From contig JAEYTY010000077.1 of the NCBI GenBank assembly GCA_023433775.1, positions 1 to 6,355 of the forward strand: 6,355 nucleotides of DNA, read 5' to 3'. Numbering within the stretch: position 1 is the first letter of the stretch; the number at the start of each line of letters is the position of its first letter. Shown piece by piece: positions 1-5,122 of the stretch. The position numbers and the translations under genes were made by a program. The notes below the pieces were generated by a model, which worked only from the letters and a program-made list of their open reading frames with translations, was not told the DNA's origin and ran no database searches. Source of the stretch: Pseudomonadota bacterium (GTDB lineage Bacteria > Pseudomonadota > Alphaproteobacteria > Rhizobiales > Devosiaceae).

Positions 1-96
1 GCGTTTCGAGCAATGGCAGTAGAAGGCGGCATCGAACGCGTCTTCCACTTCATATTGCACGGCGCCGCAGAGACAGGCGCCTCTAAGCATGGTCAT
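1..96 (-). CDS. GFA-family (glutathione-dependent formaldehyde-activating / CENP-V fold) zinc protein, N-terminal part only
   Basis: The minus strand encodes 32 residues before the window edge, beginning MTMLRGACLCGAVQYEV and ending YCHCSKR. The early CxCGxV pair (Cys8, Cys10) and the later CHC (Cys27, Cys29) match the zinc-binding start of GFA/DUF636 proteins, small soluble proteins related to the glutathione-formaldehyde enzyme Gfa; most have no known substrate. I chose the ATG at 94-96 because GGGAGA lies about five bases upstream; a second ATG at 88-90 is possible. The start lies inside the end of yidD (14-base overlap), so the gene is probably translated as the last gene of that operon. 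The family normally has a third cysteine in a CxCxxC pattern, but the residue there (32) is Arg (CGC). The rest of the gene is outside the window, so function cannot be judged further. Confidence 0.75.
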   Translation of the reverse strand, partial: MTMLRGACLCGAVQYEVEDAFDAAFYCHCSKR

Positions 97-415
97 GGGG
101 CTCTCCCGTCCACCGCCCATAGCGCCAGGGCATGTACCAGCGACCGGCCTCGGGCAAGGTATCCGGCACCGGATCATAACCATGCGTGCCGCCCGGACGG
201 CAACGCCAGAAGCGGGCGAGGCCCACCCAGCCGCCGGGCCAGAACCCAAAAGTCCAGATGGCGTTGGCGGTATATTCCGAACAGGTCGGCAGATGGCGAC
301 AGCTGCGCCCGGCAAAGGCCGAGAGAGTGTAGCGGTAGATGGTGATGAGGAAAAACGCGAGGACCTTGAAGGGAAAGTCGAGCGCGCGCCAGAACATCTC
401 GATGAATCTCTGCAT
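83..415 (-). CDS. yidD: YidD, membrane protein insertion efficiency factor
   Basis: This 110-residue protein has the YidD signature. A hydrophobic amphipathic N-terminus (about residues 12-36) is followed by the cysteine-containing core SCRHLPTCSEYTANAI (Cys39, Cys45), then RCRPGG (Cys72) and GYDPVP (79-84). YidD is a small protein at the inner face of the cytoplasmic membrane that assists YidC/Sec in inserting membrane proteins; its mechanism is not settled. The C-terminal tail after DPVP is rich in Trp, Arg and His, as is common in the alphaproteobacterial forms. The ATG overlaps the TGA of the upstream scaffold gene by one base (TGATG), with no clear Shine-Dalgarno, so translation probably depends on reinitiation by the same ribosomes. 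Its own stop lies inside the next gene. Length and motifs are normal for the family. Confidence 0.95.
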   Translation of the reverse strand: MQRFIEMFWRALDFPFKVLAFFLITIYRYTLSAFAGRSCRHLPTCSEYTANAIWTFGFWPGGWVGLARFWRCRPGGTHGYDPVPDTLPEAGRWYMPWRYGRWTGEPHDHA

Positions 416-867
416 CAGCTTTGGGCGCCAGAGCCTTGGGGCGACTCAATCTTTTCAAGCGCCGCCGCGACCGCGTCGAAGACCAGCAGCGTCGAAAGGT
501 GGCGGGCCGGATAATCGCGCACAGGGACAAGATATTTGAGATCGGACCACTTTCCGTCCGGCGGCGCACCTTCGGCCTTGAGCATGTCGTGCATGGTGTG
601 GCGGAGATCGAGGAAGTCGGCAACAGGCGTGCCGACAATTTCGCGGGCAACAATGGCCGCCGATGTCTGGCCGAGGGCGCAGGCGGAAAGATCGTGGCCA
701 TACTGGGTGATGACGCCGTCCTCGACGGCAATATCCACCTCGATCATCGAACCGCAAACGCGCGACACTTTTCGCGCCGAGGCGTGCGGATTGGCAAGAC
801 GCGGCGGCTGGATGGCGTTGCCGGCCAGATCGAGGATCTTTTCGGAATAGAGATCGCTCAGCTCCAT
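415..867 (-). CDS. IscU/SufU-like iron-sulfur cluster assembly scaffold protein
   Basis: This 150-residue protein has the NifU N-terminal/IscU fold pattern. The first ligand region is VCGSMIEVD (Cys38), and the second is SACALGQTSAAIVA (Cys63, with the usual Gly/Ala/Ser-rich turn). The C-terminal helix region is PVRDYPARHLSTLLVFDAV (115-133). In SufU and IscU that last region carries a third cysteine; here there is none, and Arg122-His123 sit in its place. I recall a similar RH-ST arrangement in related rhizobial proteins, so this may be a subfamily trait rather than decay. Cluster-carrying function is inferred, and the protein may be a specialised scaffold rather than the main one. It is the first gene of the operon with yidD. 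The start is the ATG at 865-867; AGGA lies only two bases before it, so the ribosome site is not ideal, but the N-terminus matches the family start. Confidence 0.88.
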   Translation of the reverse strand: MELSDLYSEKILDLAGNAIQPPRLANPHASARKVSRVCGSMIEVDIAVEDGVITQYGHDLSACALGQTSAAIVAREIVGTPVADFLDLRHTMHDMLKAEGAPPDGKWSDLKYLVPVRDYPARHLSTLLVFDAVAAALEKIESPQGSGAQS

Positions 868-887
868 ATTCCTGACAAACCTGTTTC

Positions 888-916
888 TTGTTCCTGCACG
901 ATTGGGCTTCTATATA
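888..916 (+). promoter_or_regulatory. Possible plus-strand promoter for folE sharing the same -10
   Basis: TTGTTC (888-893) and TATATA (911-916) are 17 bases apart on the plus strand. The -35 is weak (three of six). The -10 is the palindrome TATATA inside CTATATAG, so the same six bases can be read on both strands. A start near 923 would give folE a leader of about 94 bases, which contains the structured element at 958-1015. Confidence 0.35.
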
Positions 917-939
917 GGGCGTCTCCACTGGACTGTCAG
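911..939 (-). promoter_or_regulatory. Predicted sigma-70-type promoter for the scaffold-yidD-GFA operon
   Basis: On the minus strand, CTGACA (939-934, five of six to TTGACA) and TATATA (916-911) are separated by exactly 17 bases. Transcription would begin near 904, leaving a leader of about 37 bases before the scaffold gene. Inferred from the sequence only. Confidence 0.55.
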
Positions 940-957
940 GGGCATCGTCGCCGCAAA

Positions 958-1015
958 TGGTCCAAACCACATTCCCGCGCGTAGGAATGTGAGTGCACGG
1001 TCAGGAGCAAGACCA
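958..1015 (+). promoter_or_regulatory. Two-stem leader structure around the folE ribosome-binding site; candidate THF-II-type riboswitch or operator
   Basis: An inner perfect 8-bp inverted repeat, CACATTCC (968-975) and GGAATGTG (984-991), has an 8-base loop. An outer 5-bp pair, TGGTC (958-962) with GACCA (1011-1015), encloses it. The internal loop has five bases on the 5' side and nineteen on the 3' side. The 3' side carries the AGGAG of folE, and the outer stem ends one base before the ATG. Such a fold could hide or expose the ribosome site. The THF-II riboswitch (folE RNA motif) is known upstream of folE in Alphaproteobacteria. I see the right place and general shape, but I cannot confirm its conserved bases. 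The inner repeat could instead be a protein operator. Confidence 0.4.
1003..1007 (+). promoter_or_regulatory. Ribosome-binding site deciding the folE start
   Basis: AGGAG lies nine bases before the ATG at 1017. This favours that ATG over the in-frame GTG at 993, whose own AGGA (983-986) lies inside the inverted repeat. Confidence 0.65.
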
Positions 1016-1016
1016 A

Positions 1017-1640
1017 ATGGACGTTCCCGTTAAGCCGCTGGGCCTGGTGCCCGCCCCCCGCCTTTCCGCCAAGCGCCCCAGCCGCGAAGAGGCGGAAGCC
1101 GCCGTGCGGACGCTGATTGCCTGGGCCGGTGACGATCCGAACCGCGAAGGCCTGCTTGAAACCCCTGCCCGCGTGACCAAGGCCTATGGCGAATTGTTTG
1201 CCGGCTATGATCAGGACGCGGGCGAAGTGCTGTCCAAGACCTTCAAGGAGGTCGGCGGCTATGACGACCTCGTGCTGGTCAAGGGCATTCCCTTTTACGC
1301 CCATTGCGAACACCACATGGTGCCCTTCTTCGGTCAGGCCCATATCGCCTACCTGCCCCATGATGGCGTTGTCGGCCTTTCCAAACTGGCGCGGCTGGTG
1401 GAGGTTTTCGCCCGGCGCCTGCAGACGCAGGAGACGATGACGGCGCAGATCATCGACGCCATCAACGAAAATCTCGGGCCGCGCGGCGCGGCAGTGATGC
1501 TGGAAGCCGAGCATATGTGCATGACTATGCGCGGCGTGAAGGCCCATGACGTCAAGACCGTGACCCATCGCTTTACCGGCGTCTTTGCCGAAGACCGCAA
1601 CGAACAGGACCGGTTCTTCGCCATGGTGGCGCAGCGCTAA
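1017..1640 (+). CDS. folE: GTP cyclohydrolase I (type IA)
   Basis: FolE converts GTP to 7,8-dihydroneopterin triphosphate and formate, the first step of folate synthesis and a source of pterins and queuosine precursors. It is a cytosolic zinc enzyme that works as a large ring of subunits. The 207-residue protein shows the full family pattern: DPNREGLLETPARV (41-54), the zinc and active-site block FYAHCEHHMVPF (Cys97, His99, His100), VVGLSKLARLVEVFARRLQTQE (119-140), and EAEHMCMTMRG with the third zinc ligand Cys168. No key residue is missing. I chose the ATG at 1017 for its Shine-Dalgarno; a GTG at 993 would add eight residues. It diverges from the Fe-S scaffold operon. It is followed by the broken regulator and then hisI; from memory folE and hisI are usually adjacent in this order of bacteria. 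Confidence 0.97.
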   Translation: MDVPVKPLGLVPAPRLSAKRPSREEAEAAVRTLIAWAGDDPNREGLLETPARVTKAYGELFAGYDQDAGEVLSKTFKEVGGYDDLVLVKGIPFYAHCEHHMVPFFGQAHIAYLPHDGVVGLSKLARLVEVFARRLQTQETMTAQIIDAINENLGPRGAAVMLEAEHMCMTMRGVKAHDVKTVTHRFTGVFAEDRNEQDRFFAMVAQR

Positions 1641-1737
1641 AACGCTTTCCACAACCACTTCGAAGAGGACAAGCGCGATCAAATGCGCTCGTCCCGATCA
1701 TGGCATAGACTACCCGCCTCAAACCGGATCTGTGCCA

Positions 1738-2573
1738 ATGTCAGTCATCGCCGAAATGCTCTGGGTTCTCGAAAGCCGCTCACGCGAGCCGCTGGATCTG
1801 GAGGAACTGGCATCTGTCACCGGACGATCCAAAAGCTATCTCTCGAGAGTCTTCCCGCTGGTGACCGGCCATTCGGTCACAGGTTACCTGCGGGCGAGAC
1901 GATTGAGCGAAGCAGCGCGCCTGCTGGCCGCCGGAGCTCCCGACATTTTGGCGGTGGCGCTGGAGGCCGGCTATGGCTCGCATGAGGCATTCACCCGCGC
2001 CTTCAGGGACCATTTTGGCGTGACGCCGCAATCGGTCCGCCAGGGGCGCAGTCTTGATGGACTCATGCTTATGGAGCCTCTGCGAATGGACAGCCAAAAC
2101 CCTGCCCCAATCACCGCACCTCGTTTTGAAAACCGCGCCGAACTGAATTTTGCGGGCATCGCCGAACGGCACAAGATGAGCCAGCCCGCCGGCATTCCCG
2201 AACAATGGCGGCGCTTCCAGCCCTATATCGGCAACATGGATGGAGCCATTGCCGGCGCCGCCTATGGCATTGTTGGCGAAATCACGCCTGACGACATGTT
2301 CGACTATCTCGTGGGCGTGGAAATGCGGGCGGCGCAGAGGTGCCTCCGGAAATCACGCAGATCACCGTTCCGGCCCTGCGCTGGGCGCGATTTTCGCACC
2401 ATGGCCACGTCTCGGCGCTGCGCCAGACCATCGGCGCTGCCGAGCAATGGCTGAGCGCCAATGGTTATGAACCGAGCGAGGCGGTGCATAGCTTCATCGA
2501 ATATTACGGTCCCGGCTTCGATCCCCGCGCCGGCAGCGGCGATGTGGAAGTGTGGTACGGCCTCAAGTCCTAG
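1738..2573 (+). pseudogene. AraC-family transcription regulator with GyrI-like effector-binding domain, one frameshift
   Basis: The intact part (codons 1-197) starts at ATG 1738. It has an N-terminal AraC/XylS-type DNA-binding domain with two helix-turn-helix units, about residues 20-42 and 68-98 (GYGSHEAFTRAFRDHFGVTP). From about residue 128 a GyrI-like small-molecule-binding domain begins (PRFENRAELNFAGI). After GVEMR (codon ending 2328) the reading frame becomes senseless and stops at 2454. The rest of the domain continues in another frame from about 2328 to the TAG at 2571-2573 (PPEITQITVPALRWARFSHHG, SFIEYYGPGFDP, VEVWYGLKS). One missing base near 2322-2340 explains this; restored, the protein would have about 278 residues. 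It could be a real mutation or a sequencing error in a GC-rich stretch. Architecture resembles Rob-type regulators that sense small ligands; its targets are unknown. No strong Shine-Dalgarno is visible. Confidence 0.8.
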
Positions 2574-2594
2574 CCACTGGTCAACACCGCTGAT

Positions 2595-2634
2595 GCGCGC
2601 TAGAGCCTGCTCATCCCCTGAGCAACAGGCGCGC
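2595..2634 (+). repeat. Imperfect inverted repeat (hairpin) just before hisI
   Basis: TGCTCA (2608-2613) pairs with TGAGCA (2619-2624) over a five-base loop. GCC (2605-2607) pairs with GGC (2628-2630) beyond a three-base bulge, and the flanking GCGC-rich ends (from 2595 and to 2634) can also pair. No T-run follows. The 3' arm includes the only weak ribosome-site candidate (AGG, 2627-2629) for hisI, so it may damp hisI translation or end the upstream transcript. Confidence 0.4.
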
Positions 2635-2637
2635 ATC

Positions 2638-3120
2638 ATGACCATTGCATTCACCGACCCCAAAACACTCGACCATGCAGCGCTCGAAGAAGGCAAAGCC
2701 TTCGCGCCACGTTTTGACGCGCATGGCCTACTGACGGTGGTGACCGTGGAAGACGGCAGCAATGACGTGCTGATGGTCGCGCATATGAACGCCGAGGCGC
2801 TGTCGCTGACACTCGAAACCGGCATCGGCCACTACTGGTCTCGCTCGCGCAAGGCGATCTGGAAAAAAGGCGAAACGTCCGGCGAATTGCAGGAAGTGGT
2901 CGAGTTGCGCACCGATTGCGACCAGGACTGCCTGGTGATGGTGGTGCGCCAGACTGGCCGTGGCGCTGCGTGTCATACAGGGCGCAAGAGCTGTTTTTAT
3001 CGCCGGGTGGTGGTCAGCGACGGCGCGGCGGGGCTGGAAGACACGGGGTTGGTGCGGCTGTTTGATCCGAAGGATGTGTATGGGGGGGGTAGGCAGGTGA
3101 GCCGACCAAGCGGCCAATAA
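2638..3120 (+). CDS. hisI: Phosphoribosyl-AMP cyclohydrolase
   Basis: HisI opens the purine ring of phosphoribosyl-AMP, the third step of histidine biosynthesis, in the cytosol, using Zn and Mg. The 160-residue protein has the complete pattern: MVAHMNAEAL (46-55), HYWSRSRKAIWKKGETSG (65-82), the metal motif DCDQD (Asp93, Cys94, Asp95, Asp97), and ACHTGRKSCFYR (Cys112, Cys119). It is a stand-alone HisI with no HisE domain. I chose ATG 2638 because the protein then begins just before the conserved region; the open frame upstream is the out-of-frame end of the regulator gene. The 3' end is odd: after DVYGGG the frame runs twelve further codons (RQVSRPSGQ at the very end) because of a G8 run. One more G would place TAG directly after VYGGG. 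The catalytic part is unaffected either way. Confidence 0.96.
   Translation: MTIAFTDPKTLDHAALEEGKAFAPRFDAHGLLTVVTVEDGSNDVLMVAHMNAEALSLTLETGIGHYWSRSRKAIWKKGETSGELQEVVELRTDCDQDCLVMVVRQTGRGAACHTGRKSCFYRRVVVSDGAAGLEDTGLVRLFDPKDVYGGGRQVSRPSGQ
3082..3089 (+). repeat. G8 homopolymer at the hisI 3' end
   Basis: Eight consecutive G follow TAT in the last codons of hisI. With nine G the reading would be Tyr-Gly-Gly-Gly-stop. With eight it reads through to TAA at 3118-3120. Such runs are prone to slippage and to sequencing error. Confidence 0.9.
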
Positions 3121-3220
3121 CACAGTTATTGGATCACGGGAGGTGGATAAGGCGACAACCTGGTTGCTCAGCGATGGCTTAAGGGTGGTAAGCTTGGGCA
3201 CCAAGTCACGAGAACCTGCT

Positions 3221-4114
3221 ATGCCCAAGAGTCCTGAAGCTTACGATGACATTCTCGACAACGCTCTTGGCACAGCCCTTAGATTGGTGAAGTCTTCAGA
3301 CGTCCCAGACGCAGGCCTGTATCACTACACTTCGGCCGAAGGCTTCCGCGGCATTATTACTTCCAACTCGCTGCGGTTCTCAGACCCACTTTTTTTGAAT
3401 GATGGCTCAGAGGTCTTCTACGCAAATGACCTTTTGGCGAAAGCCGCCGCAGATTTTGTTGTCGCTCTCCCCAACAGCCAGCGAGCTTTTGCTGCTCGCC
3501 TCAGTCGAATGGTAGCGGAAACCGCCACCAATTTTCGGCCACTGATTTTCTGCATGAGTGCATTGCCTGACCTATTAAATCAGTGGCGAGACTACGGAAG
3601 AGATATCGTTCCGTATTGCTTTGAACTTGACGTCGGCGGCATACTTCAAACGGACTGGAGCTTCCAAGTTGAACTAGTCCAAATGATCTATAAGGAGAGG
3701 GACCAAAAGCTGGTCCTAATGTCCCTTTTTGAGCAAATACATGACCTGTTGGAAGACCGCAGCTCACTTCTCAAGCTGAAGGCCACCAGAAATGCAATTA
3801 TGACTGACATTGTTTCCCTGGTTTGGGCAGCGCTGGTCCGCTTCAAGAATCCCGCGTATAGCGTCGAGCAGGAGTGGCGCCTCTTGGCACATGTGGCGCA
3901 CACAGCAGGCCAGAATGTGGAGTTTCGGACTTCCACACTTGGAGTAGTGCCCTATGTAGCGCGAACTCCGCGCAAAGGGACGAAGCTGCCAATAAAAGCA
4001 GTTTGGGTCGGCCCATCGCCTTGGGGCGCATATTCTCGCATTGCACTAGACAGGTTTCTGGCCGAGAACGGTTACCGCTGCGATACCTATGCTTCCAATA
4101 TCCCTGCTCGATAG
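3221..4114 (+). CDS. DUF2971-domain protein, probably acquired by horizontal transfer
   Basis: The 297-residue protein has the order of motifs typical of DUF2971: LYHYTSAEGFRGIITSNSLRFSD (33-55), FLNDGSEV (58-65), FCMSALPDLLNQWRDYG (110-126), YCFELDV (132-138), NPAYSVEQEWRLLA (210-223) and AVWVGP (260-265). No signal peptide or membrane segment is visible. The biochemical role of the family is not established. The HYT and late EWR residues recall ADP-ribosyltransferase-like folds, which is only a hypothesis. Sampled rows are about 47% GC against about 65-72% in neighbours, and codon choice is accordingly different, pointing to recent transfer. The start is uncertain: I took ATG 3221, which has no clear ribosome site. 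An in-frame GTG at 3143 overlaps a strong GGGAGGTG (3138-3145) and would add 26 residues. It is convergent with the rhomboid gene. Confidence 0.78.
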   Translation: MPKSPEAYDDILDNALGTALRLVKSSDVPDAGLYHYTSAEGFRGIITSNSLRFSDPLFLNDGSEVFYANDLLAKAAADFVVALPNSQRAFAARLSRMVAETATNFRPLIFCMSALPDLLNQWRDYGRDIVPYCFELDVGGILQTDWSFQVELVQMIYKERDQKLVLMSLFEQIHDLLEDRSSLLKLKATRNAIMTDIVSLVWAALVRFKNPAYSVEQEWRLLAHVAHTAGQNVEFRTSTLGVVPYVARTPRKGTKLPIKAVWVGPSPWGAYSRIALDRFLAENGYRCDTYASNIPAR

Positions 4115-4137
4115 GCCCACAGGAAGGTCTGTTATCA

Positions 4138-4155
4138 ACGTTCACTAATGGACGT
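4138..4155 (+). other. Small hairpin between convergent genes
   Basis: ACGTTCA (4138-4144) can pair with TGGACGT (4149-4155) as RNA with one G-U pair and a CTAA loop. It lies 24 bases after the DUF2971 stop. No T-run follows, so it is at best a weak terminator. I see nothing else in 4115-4205. Confidence 0.25.
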
Positions 4156-4205
4156 CTGCCCGCTTCCCACCATCGGCCGCCTAAACCACCCTCCCCAGAT
4201 GGAGT

Positions 4206-4940
4206 TTACCCCCGCCGCTCAAACAGCCCTACCATGAAAAACCCGACGGCAAAGCCGCCGAGATGGGCTTGCCAGGCGATGGAGAGGGCGTTGCCGGTGA
4301 GCATGGGGACGAGCGGGACGGCGGCGTTGAGGGCCAGCCAGATCAGGGTGAAATAGCGCGAGGACGGGCGGGCAAAGACTTCCGGTATGCTGGCGAGGCG
4401 ACGGCCCAGCACGACGGGCTCGCCGGTTTCGGGATCGCGGCCCATCAGCACTGGCTGGAACATGAAGCGGATGGCCGCGCCCGTGAGGCCTGCGACGCCG
4501 CCGGAAGCACCGATGAGATAGGACACTTCGTAGAGGGTGAAGGCCGCGAACAGCGCCGCGCCGCCGGCGGCGGAGGCAAGGAAAATGGCCAGCATCGGCC
4601 CTGCCCCATATCGGCGTACGACCGGCGTAGCAAAAATGACCAGCCAGGCGGTGTTGACGAGGAGATGATCCCAACTGCCGTGAAGGAAGGCATGGGAAAA
4701 CGGCGTCCAGATAAGGGGTATGGCAAAGCTGATATCCTGCTGCGCGAGCAGGATGCGGACGGGCTGGAAGGCGGACCAGAAAAGCAGCTCGTTATAGGCA
4801 TCCGCGTTAAGCAGCATGGTTGATATGACATGAACGGCGACCAGAACCCCGGCCAGCAGCGTCACCGCGCCGGGCAACAGGAAAATGGGCTCGCGGGCCG
4901 GAGGGGCCGGCTGGGCTGGTGTCTCGCCTTGTTCACGCAT
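4206..4940 (-). CDS. Rhomboid-family intramembrane serine protease
   Basis: The 244-residue protein is highly hydrophobic, with about six membrane segments (roughly residues 22-44, 64-84, 93-109, 114-136, 143-162 and 196-240 with a break). It keeps the catalytic dyad pattern: Ser146 in LIGASGGVAG (GxSG) and His226 in AWQAHLGGFAVGF. It also has the HGSWDHLLVN motif (His87, His92, Asn96) of the second helix. Rhomboids cut transmembrane segments of other proteins inside the cytoplasmic membrane; the substrate here is unknown. A loop of about 30 residues (165-194, charged, ETGEPVVLGRR) between the serine segment and the next helix is longer than in the simplest rhomboids. I chose ATG 4938-4940 because CAGGA lies about eight bases before it; a GTG at 4989-4991 would add 17 residues. 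It diverges from the PAS gene across a CtrA-like site. Confidence 0.92.
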   Translation of the reverse strand: MREQGETPAQPAPPAREPIFLLPGAVTLLAGVLVAVHVISTMLLNADAYNELLFWSAFQPVRILLAQQDISFAIPLIWTPFSHAFLHGSWDHLLVNTAWLVIFATPVVRRYGAGPMLAIFLASAAGGAALFAAFTLYEVSYLIGASGGVAGLTGAAIRFMFQPVLMGRDPETGEPVVLGRRLASIPEVFARPSSRYFTLIWLALNAAVPLVPMLTGNALSIAWQAHLGGFAVGFFMVGLFERRG

Positions 4941-4983
4941 TGATTTGTCCTGAAACGCCGGGCCCCACTGGCCTATCGGCTGC

Positions 4984-4992
4984 TTTTCCACA
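4984..4992 (+). promoter_or_regulatory. DnaA-box-like 9-mer
   Basis: TTTTCCACA differs at one base from the DnaA box TTATCCACA. It lies 13 bases from the GTTAACC next to the CtrA-like site. The same 9-mer, inverted, recurs before the PilZ gene. One-mismatch boxes occur often by chance. Confidence 0.3.
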
Positions 4993-5005
4993 TTCCGCCA
5001 GCGGC

Positions 5006-5027
5006 GTTAACCTTAACTCTTCTTTAA
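5006..5027. promoter_or_regulatory. CtrA-type binding site (TTAA-N7-TTAA) with an adjoining TTAACC
   Basis: TTAA at 5013-5016 and TTAA at 5024-5027 are separated by exactly seven bases, the spacing of the CtrA full site in Alphaproteobacteria. Another GTTAACC lies at 5006-5012, directly beside it. The cluster is AT-rich within GC-rich surroundings. It lies 66 bases from the rhomboid start and 95 bases from the PAS start, so it could act on either gene. CtrA is a cell-cycle response regulator; binding here is predicted, not shown. Confidence 0.6.
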
Positions 5028-5122
5028 GCGGGCTTTCGGCGCGCCATTTTGCGATTGTCCTTGGGCGGCGGACGGGCTCCCAAGAGTGGGTGCCTCCTTC
5101 GCTTTGGAAGCGGGACCCAAAG

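Noticed and set aside
421..984. Plus-strand open frame opposite the scaffold gene
   Set aside because: Arg/His-rich with no motif; the minus frame has the IscU pattern.
936..1682. Long open frame on the minus strand opposite folE
   Set aside because: It is His- and Gly-rich without family motifs and lies wholly opposite a well-conserved folE; such frames are common opposite GC-rich genes.
1585..1737. Upstream extension of the AraC gene overlapping the folE end
   Set aside because: The extra 51 residues have no motif and partly read the folE coding sequence out of frame; ATG 1738 fits the domain start.
2322..2345. Programmed ribosomal frameshift in the AraC gene
   Set aside because: No X-XXY-YYZ slippery heptamer or downstream stem is evident, and the family is not known for frameshifting; a mutation or sequencing error is simpler.
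2461..2637. Upstream extension of hisI
   Set aside because: It reads the end of the regulator gene in a wrong frame; HisI homologs begin near ATG 2638.
3143..3220. Sigma-70 promoter directly before the DUF2971 gene
   Set aside because: Candidate pairs such as TTGCTC with TGGTAA match poorly and have non-ideal spacing.
3121..4135. Direct repeats (CACAG, GTTAT) flanking the DUF2971 gene as insertion scars
   Set aside because: They are only five bases long and not symmetrically placed, so chance explains them.
4115..4205. Rho-independent terminator between the DUF2971 and rhomboid genes
   Set aside because: Only a 7-bp hairpin without any T-run on either strand was found; listed as a weak hairpin only.
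4263..4823. Plus-strand open frame opposite the rhomboid gene
   Set aside because: Charged, low-complexity translation with no motif; the minus strand has membrane segments and catalytic residues of a rhomboid.
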